A stretch of DNA of 64,000 nucleotides. It comes from Alteribacter populi. GTDB lineage: Bacteria > Bacillota > Bacilli > Bacillales > Salisediminibacteriaceae. The notes beneath the pieces are model-generated. The model was not told the DNA's origin and ran no database searches. It saw nothing but the letters and a program-made list of their open reading frames with translations. Below are positions 51,023-59,071 of this stretch, piece after piece. The stretch is taken from positions 1,076,368 through 1,140,367 of the forward strand of contig NZ_KZ293963.1 of NCBI RefSeq assembly GCF_002352765.1, in the 5' to 3' direction. The translations under genes were made by a program, and so were the position numbers. The stretch's first letter is position 1; every line of letters starts with the position of its first letter.

Positions 51023-52493
51023 CAGACAACGCCTCCATCGCTTGTTTTGCAATCACTCGGTCATCAAAATCAAACGTCTGATTTCCTATCGTCTGGTATG
51101 TCTCATGGCCTTTTCCGGCAATAAGAATAACGTCCTTTTCACTCGCCATGTTCACCGCTTTAAAAATCGCGTCTTTGCGGTCAACGATGACTGTGTATTG
51201 ATCTCCTTGCATGCCTTCTTCCATGTCTGTAATGATTTGACGCGGGTTTTCTGAGCGCGGATTATCAGAGGTTAGTAATACATAATCAGAATGCTCCTCA
51301 GCTACACGCGCCATTTGCGGGCGCTTCGTACGATCGCGATCCCCGCCACAGCCAACGACAGTGATCACACGGCCAGTTGCAAATTCATTAATTGTTTCCA
51401 ACACATTTTCAAGACTATCTGGAGTGTGGGCATAATCAACGAGGACAGTAAAAGGTGAGTCGTCGTCTGTTACTTTTTCAACACGCCCGGATACGCCGTT
51501 AATTTCCTCTAGACTTTTAATCACTTCTTTTAAAGGAATACCCGATGGACGGACAGCTGCAATTGCAGCTAACGCATTATAGACAGAAAATTTCCCAACC
51601 ATATTTAAACGGACCGGGATAGATTCTTCTGGTGTTGTTACTGTAAAGCGTGAGCCGCCTTCATCAAACTTGACATTTACGGCTCGAATTTCACTATCGT
51701 TGTCGATCCCATATTGAATGACAGGAGCTGCTGTCATTTTCAATAGTTCAGTTGAAGCAGGATCATCACTATTTAGAACAGCCAATGGATTTTTTTTAGG
51801 AGAGTACCCATTTCCTAGTTGAGCAAACAATAAGCCTTTAGCGTGTAAATACTTCTCCATTGTTTCATGATAGTCCAAATGATCTTGAGATAGGTTCGTA
51901 AAAACAGCCACGTCATAATGACACCCGTGAACACGTCCCATTTCCAGTGCATGAGAAGAGACTTCCATCACAGCAGTATCTACGGATTCTTTTTTCATTT
52001 CATTAAACGTATGTTGCAGCGGAAGTGATTCAGGCGTCGTATTTTGAACTTTTTTTTCCTCTCCGCCGTAGCGCACATACATCGTGCCGATGATTCCTGT
52101 ACGCTGGTTCGCATCATTTAAAATCTTTTCAATGAGGTGGGTGGTCGTTGTTTTTCCGTTCGTGCCGGTCACCCCAATAAGGTTCATGTCCAAAGTCGGG
52201 TAATCGAAAAAACGATTCGCAATTAACGCCATCGCACGCTTTGAATCTTTGACAAGAATAACAGGAACATCTACTTCTAGTTTTTCTTCAGCAACTAAAG
52301 CGACAGCTCCTCTTTTCACTGCCTCGTGAGCATACGCGTGCCCATCTACTGTGAAACCTCTTACACATATAAACAAACTGTGTTCAGATACGTCACGTGA
52401 GTCCATGTGAACGGAGGATATTTCCGGGTTTGCTTCCCCTATATACTGATAATAAGGTAACGTGTCTATTAGTGATTGAAGAGACTTCTTCAT
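51009..52493 (-). CDS. murE: UDP-MurNAc-dipeptide:meso-diaminopimelate ligase
   Basis: Adds the third amino acid to the stem peptide. The 494 residues contain the ATP loop GVTGTNGKTTTTHLI, MEVSSHALEMGRV and VLVDYAHTPDSLENVL. The substrate motif DNPR (in TSDNPRSENPR) marks meso-DAP rather than lysine specificity. It starts with an ATG at 52493. A strong hairpin separates it from spoVD. Confidence 0.96.
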   Translation of the reverse strand: MKKSLQSLIDTLPYYQYIGEANPEISSVHMDSRDVSEHSLFICVRGFTVDGHAYAHEAVKRGAVALVAEEKLEVDVPVILVKDSKRAMALIANRFFDYPTLDMNLIGVTGTNGKTTTTHLIEKILNDANQRTGIIGTMYVRYGGEEKKVQNTTPESLPLQHTFNEMKKESVDTAVMEVSSHALEMGRVHGCHYDVAVFTNLSQDHLDYHETMEKYLHAKGLLFAQLGNGYSPKKNPLAVLNSDDPASTELLKMTAAPVIQYGIDNDSEIRAVNVKFDEGGSRFTVTTPEESIPVRLNMVGKFSVYNALAAIAAVRPSGIPLKEVIKSLEEINGVSGRVEKVTDDDSPFTVLVDYAHTPDSLENVLETINEFATGRVITVVGCGGDRDRTKRPQMARVAEEHSDYVLLTSDNPRSENPRQIITDMEEGMQGDQYTVIVDRKDAIFKAVNMASEKDVILIAGKGHETYQTIGNQTFDFDDRVIAKQAMEALSDEKA

Positions 52494-52528
52494 ATGTAAA
52501 TCCCTCGCTTTTCTATCATTCGTTACAT

Positions 52529-52562
52529 CTTTGAGAAGGAAAGGTCGTCTTCCTTCTCAAAG
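52529..52562 (-). other. 13-bp perfect hairpin between spoVD and murE
   Basis: CTTTGAGAAGGAA and TTCCTTCTCAAAG pair perfectly around an eight-base loop. Read on the minus strand, the bases after it (ATGTAACGAATG) contain no U-run, so it is not a classic Rho-independent terminator. It may attenuate, stabilise or serve as a processing site between a sporulation gene and an essential wall gene. Confidence 0.7.
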
Positions 52563-52580
52563 AAGCATAGCATTTCTATT

Positions 52581-54524
52581 TTACTGGTCTTCAGTCGTTT
52601 TGTCATCCATATATACACGAACGGCAGAGCCTGCTTTAACTCTAGTACCAGGATCAGGTGACTGCATCGCTACTTCATTGCCTTCTCCTGATACATCCAA
52701 CCTAAGTTCATAATAGGATTGGTTGATGTCCCGGACCGTTCTTCCGATTAAATCCGGAACCTCAACGATCGGTTCATCAGTCCAGGTACGTTCCTTTTCA
52801 ATCTGGTCTTCTCGTTTTTCAACCCCCATCGCTTGGAGACTATCCTCGATAATGTTCCCGACAATAGGAGCTGCTACAGTACCACCAAACTGGGTAATTT
52901 CTTTCGGGTTGTCCACAGCAACGTAGACTACGATTTGCGGATCGTCAGCAGGCGCAAAACCAATAAAAGATACGATATGATTATTTTCAAGGTAGCGCCC
53001 GTCTTGTGCTTTTTGGGCTGTACCCGTTTTCCCACCGACTCGGTAGCCGTCAACAAAGGCATTTCTACCCGTCCCTTTAGCTACGACGTGCTCAAGAGCA
53101 TCACGGATTTGAGCGGATGTATCTTCAGAAATAACATGTCTTTTCATCGTTGGAGAAGTGCGTGAGACGATTTCACTCGTGTCAGGGTCAGTCCATTCCT
53201 TTGCCAAATAGGGCTGATACAAATACCCGCCGTTCACCGCAGCAGCAACGGCAACAACTTGCTGTAGCGGCGTGACGGATACCCCTTGCCCAAACGAGGT
53301 CGTCGCTAATTCTAGGGGACCTACATTTTCAAGGTCAAACAAAATCCCTTTTCCTTCACCTTGTAAGTCAATTCCCGTTTTTTCACCAAAACCAAAATCG
53401 TGTATATAATCGAACAGGGTTTCTTTTCCTAATCTTTCGCCTAAAGCTACAAACCCAGGGTTACAGGAGTTCTGGACAACTTCTAAAAAGGTTTGGGACC
53501 CATGACCACCCTTTTTCCAACAGCGTAGACGATGTCCTGATACTTCAATATAGCCCGGGTCATGGAATTGGTCCTCTTTTAAATCAACCTTTCCTTCCTC
53601 TAAAGCTGCTGCAAGTGTAATAATTTTAAATGTGGAGCCGGGTTCATACTGACTCCAAACCGGTTTGTTTTGATTAAAAATTTCCGGAGGCACTTCTTTA
53701 AAACGCTCCGGATCATAATCAGGACGTGAAGACATTCCTAGAATTTCACCTGTATTCGGATTCATCGCAATCGCCATCGCACCATCGGGATTGTAAGTCG
53801 CTTCAGCATTATCAAGTTCACGTTCGATGATCGTTTGAATATTTGAATCGACCGTTAAAGACAAATTCACCCCGTCTACAGGGGGGGTATACTCATCGGC
53901 AAGGTTCGGCATTCTCCTCCCTTTCGCATCTGAATAAAAAGATACATGCCCTTCTTGACCTTTAAGATACTCATCATAATATAACTCTAAACCAGTCAGA
54001 CCTTGATTATCAATGCCGGCAAACCCTAATACGTGGGACAGGTATTGTCCAAAAGGATAATGGCGCCTATTATCTTCGGCAATATAGACGCCATCTAGCT
54101 GTAAAAGTCTCACTTCATTTGCCAGTTCATTCGCGATTTTTCGACCCTCTGGATTGATTCGAACGATGGACTCCTTTTTTGTCACTAATTCATAGGCTTT
54201 TTGCGTATCCATATTTAGTGTTTCCGCTAATTTAGCTGCCGTCTCGTTTGGGTCTTCCACTTGTCTCGGGACAACTAATACCGAAGGAGCACTCACATTA
54301 GTAGCCAGTGGCACCCCGTTTCGGTCAAGAATTTCCCCACGGTTCGCTTCAAAAGGGATGTTTCTGCTCCATAAATCGGATGCTTTTTCAGAAAGGTCAT
54401 CCCCTAGTACAAGCTGAACATAACCTAGTCGTATTGCAATAACCGAAAAAACAACCAACCCAACAAACAACGATAAAATTAAACGCTTGCGTACGGTAAC
54501 ATTAGAAACCCGCTTTATTTTCAT
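52581..54524 (-). CDS. spoVD: SpoVD, sporulation class B penicillin-binding protein
   Basis: Transpeptidase needed for spore cortex synthesis with SpoVE. The 647 residues comprise a transmembrane anchor at 12-35, a PBP dimerisation domain and a transpeptidase domain with SxxK at 297-300 (GSTFK), SxN at 353-355 (SCN) and KTG at 499-501. One PASTA domain is near 585-640 (VEVPDLIGRTVRDINQSY). The ATG at 54524 begins MKIKRVSNVTV. Two Cys residues flank the active-site region (RLRCWKK and NSCNP), consistent with the StoA-controlled disulfide known for SpoVD. Confidence 0.95.
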   Translation of the reverse strand: MKIKRVSNVTVRKRLILSLFVGLVVFSVIAIRLGYVQLVLGDDLSEKASDLWSRNIPFEANRGEILDRNGVPLATNVSAPSVLVVPRQVEDPNETAAKLAETLNMDTQKAYELVTKKESIVRINPEGRKIANELANEVRLLQLDGVYIAEDNRRHYPFGQYLSHVLGFAGIDNQGLTGLELYYDEYLKGQEGHVSFYSDAKGRRMPNLADEYTPPVDGVNLSLTVDSNIQTIIERELDNAEATYNPDGAMAIAMNPNTGEILGMSSRPDYDPERFKEVPPEIFNQNKPVWSQYEPGSTFKIITLAAALEEGKVDLKEDQFHDPGYIEVSGHRLRCWKKGGHGSQTFLEVVQNSCNPGFVALGERLGKETLFDYIHDFGFGEKTGIDLQGEGKGILFDLENVGPLELATTSFGQGVSVTPLQQVVAVAAAVNGGYLYQPYLAKEWTDPDTSEIVSRTSPTMKRHVISEDTSAQIRDALEHVVAKGTGRNAFVDGYRVGGKTGTAQKAQDGRYLENNHIVSFIGFAPADDPQIVVYVAVDNPKEITQFGGTVAAPIVGNIIEDSLQAMGVEKREDQIEKERTWTDEPIVEVPDLIGRTVRDINQSYYELRLDVSGEGNEVAMQSPDPGTRVKAGSAVRVYMDDKTTEDQ

Positions 54525-54578
54525 TACCCTGAACCTCCCACTCTCTTCAAAGACTGGCTTGGTTCACTTTTATGTAAA

Positions 54579-54606
54579 GAAAGGACAGGTTAGAACCTGT
54601 CCTTTC
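54579..54606 (-). terminator. Terminator between pbpB and spoVD
   Basis: GAAAGGACAGGT and ACCTGTCCTTTC form a 12-bp perfect stem with a four-base loop, followed by TTTAC on the minus strand. The stem itself ends in U. It lies between a vegetative division gene and a sporulation gene and would limit read-through. Confidence 0.8.
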
Positions 54607-54650
54607 GGTTTTATCGGGGGATATATAGCGGATTAGCTTAACTTATTGGC

Positions 54651-56876
54651 TTAATCCATAAAGAACGAGTCTTCATCATCTTCGGTTTCTTCAGGATTTT
54701 CCTGATAATCATCGTCTTCATCTTCTGGTTCTGAATGCTCCTCGGTCGTTTCTTCTGTCCTCTCTGTATCTAATTCAATTTTCACCTGGGTACCAGGATC
54801 AACCTCAGTTCCAGGGGAAATGCTTTGTGTACTTACATAACCGCTACCTTCAATCGTCACGTCGAGATCTGACAATTTCATCCAGGCATACACATGTCGG
54901 GCCGACCACCCTGTAAAATCGGGGATGGCAAACGAATCACCTTCTGTTAACAAGAAAACTTTCTCATTCGGTAAGACCGATGCTCCTTGTGACGGAAACT
55001 GGGAAATCACTTCGTCGTTTTCCCCAATTACTATTGGGTTCAAAGCGGCACTTTCAAGTTGATCACTGACATCTGTTACTGAAAGCTCCGTATAGTCTTC
55101 AACTTCTAAACCTGCCTCCTCTACATGTTCTTCTTCAATCGTTTGAGGGGTAATATTCATATATTGAAGACTTTGTTGCATGACGGGCTTAAACACTTTA
55201 GAAACTGGGATTGACCCGCTTTCGTGGAGGTCAATATCCGGTCGGTCCACCGCAACATAAACAATGACTTCCGGATCATCAGCAGGTGCCATCCCTAAAA
55301 AGGAATAAATATGGTTACCGTGACCCGATAATCTACCAGGTCCATCAGGGTCATTGATTTGAGCTGTCCCTGTTTTTCCGGCAATATCAAAGCCTTCAAT
55401 CGCATAAGGCTGACCAGTTCCCGCTGACGAGGTAACAACGGATTCTAAAATTTCCAGCACTTGCTTTGATGTGCTTTCAGAAATGGGTTCCCCCGCCACT
55501 TCTGGTTCACTCTGATGAACGATATCCTCGCTGTCTTTATCATAAATTCGATCAATTACATAAGGCTTCATCATCTTTCCACCATTAGCGATAGCAGTAG
55601 CCGCTTGAATTTGTTGAATCGGTGTAATCGCAGACCCTTGACCAAAGGCAGTTGTTGCAGCATCAATCGGTCTGTAGTCAGCTATTGCACTGTTTGCTTC
55701 TTGAGGAAGATCGATTCCGGTTGTTTCACGGAAGCCAAATGCCTCGACGTAGTCGAAAAATCGCTCGGGCTTTAGATTTTCCAAAGCTAGTTTAGAGAAA
55801 GCAACGTTGGATGATCGTTGAACTCCTTCGTTAAAGGTAATTTCTCCCCAACCTTCCCCAGCATTGTGGTCAGGGATCGTGTCTGGTCCAATTTGGTATG
55901 TTCCAGATCGAAACTTTCCTTCTCCATCGTATACCCCTTCTTCTATAGCTGCAGCTAACGTAAAAGCTTTAATTGTAGAACCCGGCTCAAAACGTGATGA
56001 AACGGCATAATTCGTATAGTTGCTTATGTCTTCATAATGATTCGGGTTAAAGCTCGGACGATTCGACATTCCGAGGATCTCTCCGGTTTTCGGATCTGCG
56101 ACAATGGCGATCATTCTTTCAGGTGAATATTCATCGTTAACCTGTGTCATCGCTTGCTCTAATACCATTTGAATCTTTGTATCAATGGTCAAATATACAT
56201 CATTTCCGTTGTCGGGAGGGGAAATAGTATTTTCCGCATCAGCAAGGCGACGCCCCCTTCCGTCTTTTTGGTAGGTAATTTCCCCACTTTCATCGGATAA
56301 ATACTCGTCAAGACTTTGTTCCAACCCCATTCGTGCAACACTCATATCTCTTTCGGTATAACCAATTAAATGAGAAGCAAACGTTTGGTTTGGGTAATAA
56401 CGTTTCGGATCCTCACGGAATGTAATCCCGTCAATTTCAAGGTCTTCGATTTCTTGTCGAACTTCGGTGCTCAAATATCTCGCTCCTGACACCTCTACCT
56501 GAACAAGATCTTGAGAAAACCTTTCTTCTACAGCATCGACTGGAAGATCTAAAACCGTTGTTAATTTCTGTGCCGCTTCTTTCGGGTCTTTTATATGGTT
56601 ATCATACGTATCATCTAAAATAGCAATGAGTGTATAGGAAGGTACTTCTTCTGCAATCGCTTCTCCTTCACGATCAAAAATGGTCCCTCTTTTCCCGTCA
56701 ATAACATGCGTCTGGGACCACCGCTCTTCAATTAGAGAGTTTAAGTCTTGTCCCTGCACTTCTTTTGCAGCTTGAATGTATACAAACCTGAAAAAAATCA
56801 ATCCAATAAAGAAAAGGAAGATTCCGAGAATGATAATGGCGCGTACGGTAATCTTCCTACTTTTTAATTGTTCCAT
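54651..56876 (-). CDS. pbpB: PBP2B, septal class B penicillin-binding protein
   Basis: Essential divisome transpeptidase. The 741 residues comprise a transmembrane anchor at 11-33, a dimerisation domain and a transpeptidase domain with SxxK at 300-303 (GSTIK), SxN at 355-357 (SSN) and KTG at 501-503. Two PASTA domains occupy about 590-710. The C-terminus ends in a strongly acidic tail of about 30 residues (EEHSEPEDEDDDYQ) that is outside the cell and unusual for the family. The ATG at 56876 is near AGGTG. Confidence 0.95.
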   Translation of the reverse strand: MEQLKSRKITVRAIIILGIFLFFIGLIFFRFVYIQAAKEVQGQDLNSLIEERWSQTHVIDGKRGTIFDREGEAIAEEVPSYTLIAILDDTYDNHIKDPKEAAQKLTTVLDLPVDAVEERFSQDLVQVEVSGARYLSTEVRQEIEDLEIDGITFREDPKRYYPNQTFASHLIGYTERDMSVARMGLEQSLDEYLSDESGEITYQKDGRGRRLADAENTISPPDNGNDVYLTIDTKIQMVLEQAMTQVNDEYSPERMIAIVADPKTGEILGMSNRPSFNPNHYEDISNYTNYAVSSRFEPGSTIKAFTLAAAIEEGVYDGEGKFRSGTYQIGPDTIPDHNAGEGWGEITFNEGVQRSSNVAFSKLALENLKPERFFDYVEAFGFRETTGIDLPQEANSAIADYRPIDAATTAFGQGSAITPIQQIQAATAIANGGKMMKPYVIDRIYDKDSEDIVHQSEPEVAGEPISESTSKQVLEILESVVTSSAGTGQPYAIEGFDIAGKTGTAQINDPDGPGRLSGHGNHIYSFLGMAPADDPEVIVYVAVDRPDIDLHESGSIPVSKVFKPVMQQSLQYMNITPQTIEEEHVEEAGLEVEDYTELSVTDVSDQLESAALNPIVIGENDEVISQFPSQGASVLPNEKVFLLTEGDSFAIPDFTGWSARHVYAWMKLSDLDVTIEGSGYVSTQSISPGTEVDPGTQVKIELDTERTEETTEEHSEPEDEDDDYQENPEETEDDEDSFFMD

Positions 56877-56893
56877 TTCTCAACACCTGCTCA

Positions 56894-57262
56894 TTAATCC
56901 TGATTTTGGATTACTCTTACATTTTGATCATCCAATTCCATCCCAAGTTCATTTTGAGCAATCTGGAGAATACGATCTGGGTCTGATAATTCTTTCACCT
57001 GTAAGGTAAGGCCATCATTAACAGTCGTCTGCTCTGCAATTACTTGTTCAGTTTGCTGGATGTGATGGTTTGCTATGTAGATCGAAGCGTAGTTAGAAAC
57101 CATCATATAGGCTACAACGATCACTCCAAGCAAAGCCAATGGATAAATGATTCTCTCCCCTTTTGTAAGACCGCCTTTAAATACACGTTGCTTTAACGTT
57201 TTCGTTTCGTGCTGAGGCATCGAGTGCTGTTGATGTTGTACTTGTTTATCTGCCAAACTCAC
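56894..57262 (-). CDS. ftsL: Cell division protein FtsL
   Basis: Small bitopic divisome protein that pairs with DivIC. In its 122 residues, a basic cytoplasmic tail, a transmembrane helix at about 38-60 (YPLALLGVIVVAYMMVSNYA) and an extracellular coiled coil (HHIQQTEQVIAEQTTVNDGL) are visible. It starts with GTG at 57262 behind GGGAGGGG. It lies between rsmH and pbpB, the invariant order. Confidence 0.93.
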   Translation of the reverse strand: MSLADKQVQHQQHSMPQHETKTLKQRVFKGGLTKGERIIYPLALLGVIVVAYMMVSNYASIYIANHHIQQTEQVIAEQTTVNDGLTLQVKELSDPDRILQIAQNELGMELDDQNVRVIQNQD

Positions 57263-57276
57263 GGTGAACCCCTCCC

Positions 57277-58209
57277 TTAATTTTTCTCAGCAATCCTCAA
57301 CTTTGCGGATTTCGCTCTTGGATTTTTCTCTAATTCTAAATCATTCGCTAAAATCGGCTTACGAGATACGAGTGTAAGCTCTGGTTCATACTCTTTTGGT
57401 ATCACAGGTAATCCTTTTGGCAATTCCGGTGTGGAACTTTTTTGTTTAAACACTTTTTTACAAATCCGGTCTTCTAATGAATGGAAAGTAATAACCGCAA
57501 TTCTTCCAGCAGGTTTAATTAACGCGATCGCATCTTCTAATGCTGATTCGAAAACATTGAGTTCGTCATTTACAGCGATTCGGATCGCCTGAAATGTTCG
57601 TTTTGCTGGATGTCCACCTTTTCTTCTTGCAGGTGCAGGAATGGCATCTTTAATAATGTCCACAAGTTCTCCTGTCGTTTCAATCGGAGCTTCTTCCCTT
57701 TTCGCCTCAATTTTCCGAGCAATATTTTTTGCAAATCGCTCTTCACCATATTGACTAATGACTTTCATTAATTCATGGAACGACCACGTATTCACCACAT
57801 CGTAAGCAGTAAGCTGTTGCGTTTGATCCATTCTCATGTCCAACGGGGCATCATAACGATAGCTAAACCCTCTCTCTGGTTCATCAAACTGAGGAGAGGA
57901 CACACCTAGATCAAATACAAAACCATCAACCTCTGTAATGCCTCTTTCGTGAAGTTCATCTTTTAAGTGGCGAAAATTCGAACGTACAAATATTACGTTC
58001 TCCCTGTAAGATTCTAAACGTTCTTTGGCAAACGCTAAGGCTTGATCATCTTGATCAAAAGCATACAGCTTTCCTTTTTCACCGAGTTCCTTTAATATCC
58101 GCTCACTATGACCTCCACCACCTAGTGTACAGTCCACATAAATCCCATCCGGATGAACATTAAGCCCTTCTACGGTTTCTTCCTTTAGCACTGTTTCGTG
58201 TTCAAACAT
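57277..58209 (-). CDS. rsmH: 16S rRNA m4C1402 methyltransferase RsmH
   Basis: Also called MraW. The 310 residues contain the SAM motif VDCTLGGGGHSERILKEL, FDQDDQALAFA, the family signature GVSSPQFDEPERGFSYR and the C-terminal NPRAKSAKLRIAEK. The ATG at 58209 is preceded by AAGGATAGGTG. It is the second gene of the mraZ operon. Confidence 0.96.
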   Translation of the reverse strand: MFEHETVLKEETVEGLNVHPDGIYVDCTLGGGGHSERILKELGEKGKLYAFDQDDQALAFAKERLESYRENVIFVRSNFRHLKDELHERGITEVDGFVFDLGVSSPQFDEPERGFSYRYDAPLDMRMDQTQQLTAYDVVNTWSFHELMKVISQYGEERFAKNIARKIEAKREEAPIETTGELVDIIKDAIPAPARRKGGHPAKRTFQAIRIAVNDELNVFESALEDAIALIKPAGRIAVITFHSLEDRICKKVFKQKSSTPELPKGLPVIPKEYEPELTLVSRKPILANDLELEKNPRAKSAKLRIAEKN

Positions 58210-58240
58210 TTTCTACACCTATCCTTCAAATTCACCTGCG

Positions 58241-58672
58241 TTACAAATCAAAATCTACAATTCCTTCAGCAATTTCAGTAAACGAGTCTTCAGATTCAGC
58301 AAAATACTCTTCCCAAATCTCTTTACTCCAAATTTCCACGCGGTTTGAGACACCAATAATTACACATTCCTTTTCCAGCTTTGCATATGAACGAAGAACG
58401 GAAGCAACATTGACTCTTCCTTGCTTATCAAGTTCACATTCAGTAGCTCCAGAAAAGAAAAACCTTGTAAAGGCCCTTGCATCTTTTTTTGTAAACGGCA
58501 AGGTTTTTAGTTTCTGTTCTAAGTGTCTCCATTCTTCTTCAGGATACACAAACAAACATTGGTCCAAACCTCTTGTTACTACGAAGGAGGAGCCGAGATC
58601 GTCACGGAATTTAGCTGGAATAATCATCCTGCCTTTTTCGTCGATATTATGGCGAAACTCTCCCATAAACAT
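58241..58672 (-). CDS. mraZ: MraZ, transcriptional regulator of the dcw operon
   Basis: 143-residue DNA-binding protein made of two SpoVT/AbrB-like repeats, FMGEFRHNIDEKGRMIIPAK and SGATECELDKQGRVNVASVL. It forms rings and represses its own operon in studied bacteria by binding repeats upstream. The ATG at 58672 follows AAGGAGGTG. A set of phased GTGG repeats lies 20-64 bases upstream. Confidence 0.95.
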   Translation of the reverse strand: MFMGEFRHNIDEKGRMIIPAKFRDDLGSSFVVTRGLDQCLFVYPEEEWRHLEQKLKTLPFTKKDARAFTRFFFSGATECELDKQGRVNVASVLRSYAKLEKECVIIGVSNRVEIWSKEIWEEYFAESEDSFTEIAEGIVDFDL

Positions 58673-58691
58673 CTCGGCTCACCTCCTTCCC

Positions 58692-58736
58692 CCACTTCTT
58701 ATCACTAATTTACCACATCCCCCCACTTTCCTCCAC
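58692..58736 (-). promoter_or_regulatory. Putative MraZ operator, phased GTGG repeats
   Basis: CCAC on the plus strand (GTGG on the minus) occurs at 58713, 58723 and 58733, exactly ten bases apart, and again at 58692, with a TCAC at 58702 between. MraZ is known to bind several direct repeats of TGGGN or GTGG type spaced one helical turn apart in front of mraZ. A TGTGGTAAATT that could hold the -10 box overlaps the first unit. Confidence 0.6.
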
Positions 58737-58820
58737 TTCCTTTTAAAAAAAGTATTTAAATTGTAATGAAAACATCAATATTAGAGGAAAATGGACTATT
58801 TTTTTACAGATGTGTTCACT

Positions 58821-58925
58821 AGTGCGTGTTCAAAAAGGTGAAACCAACACTTTTGTTTAGAAAAGCCAAAAAAAGTGCAAGCAGCTGCTTCCCCTGTCAC
58901 GTATAGTGCGACAGTTTTTCACCTT
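58821..58925 (+). repeat. Family C-like remnant with inverted AAGGTGAAA arms
   Basis: Begins AGTGCGTGTTCAAAAAGG, identical to the start of copy 3. AAGGTGAAA at 58835-58843 and TTTCACCTT at 58917-58925 are perfect inverted arms 73 bases apart. The interior (AAGCAGCTGCTT palindrome) does not match other C copies. It lies upstream of the mraZ operator in the 399-base bshC-mraZ spacer. Confidence 0.45.
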
Positions 58926-58980
58926 AAATGATTCGCCCCCGGAAAAACACTCTAAAAGCTATGAAAAGCCTTGAAACAAC

Positions 58981-59011
58981 AAAAAACCTTGCGCAAGGCA
59001 CAAGGTTTTTT
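58981..59011. terminator. Terminator downstream of bshC
   Basis: AAAAAACCTTG and CAAGGTTTTTT form an 11-bp stem around CGCAAGGCA, with A and T runs that allow function on either strand. It lies 60 bases beyond the bshC stop and upstream of the mraZ promoter region. Confidence 0.85.
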
Positions 59012-59071
59012 GCTGTTAAAAGAGAGGACAACCGCCACACCGTCTATATCAGGAATTAGACAGTTATCGTC

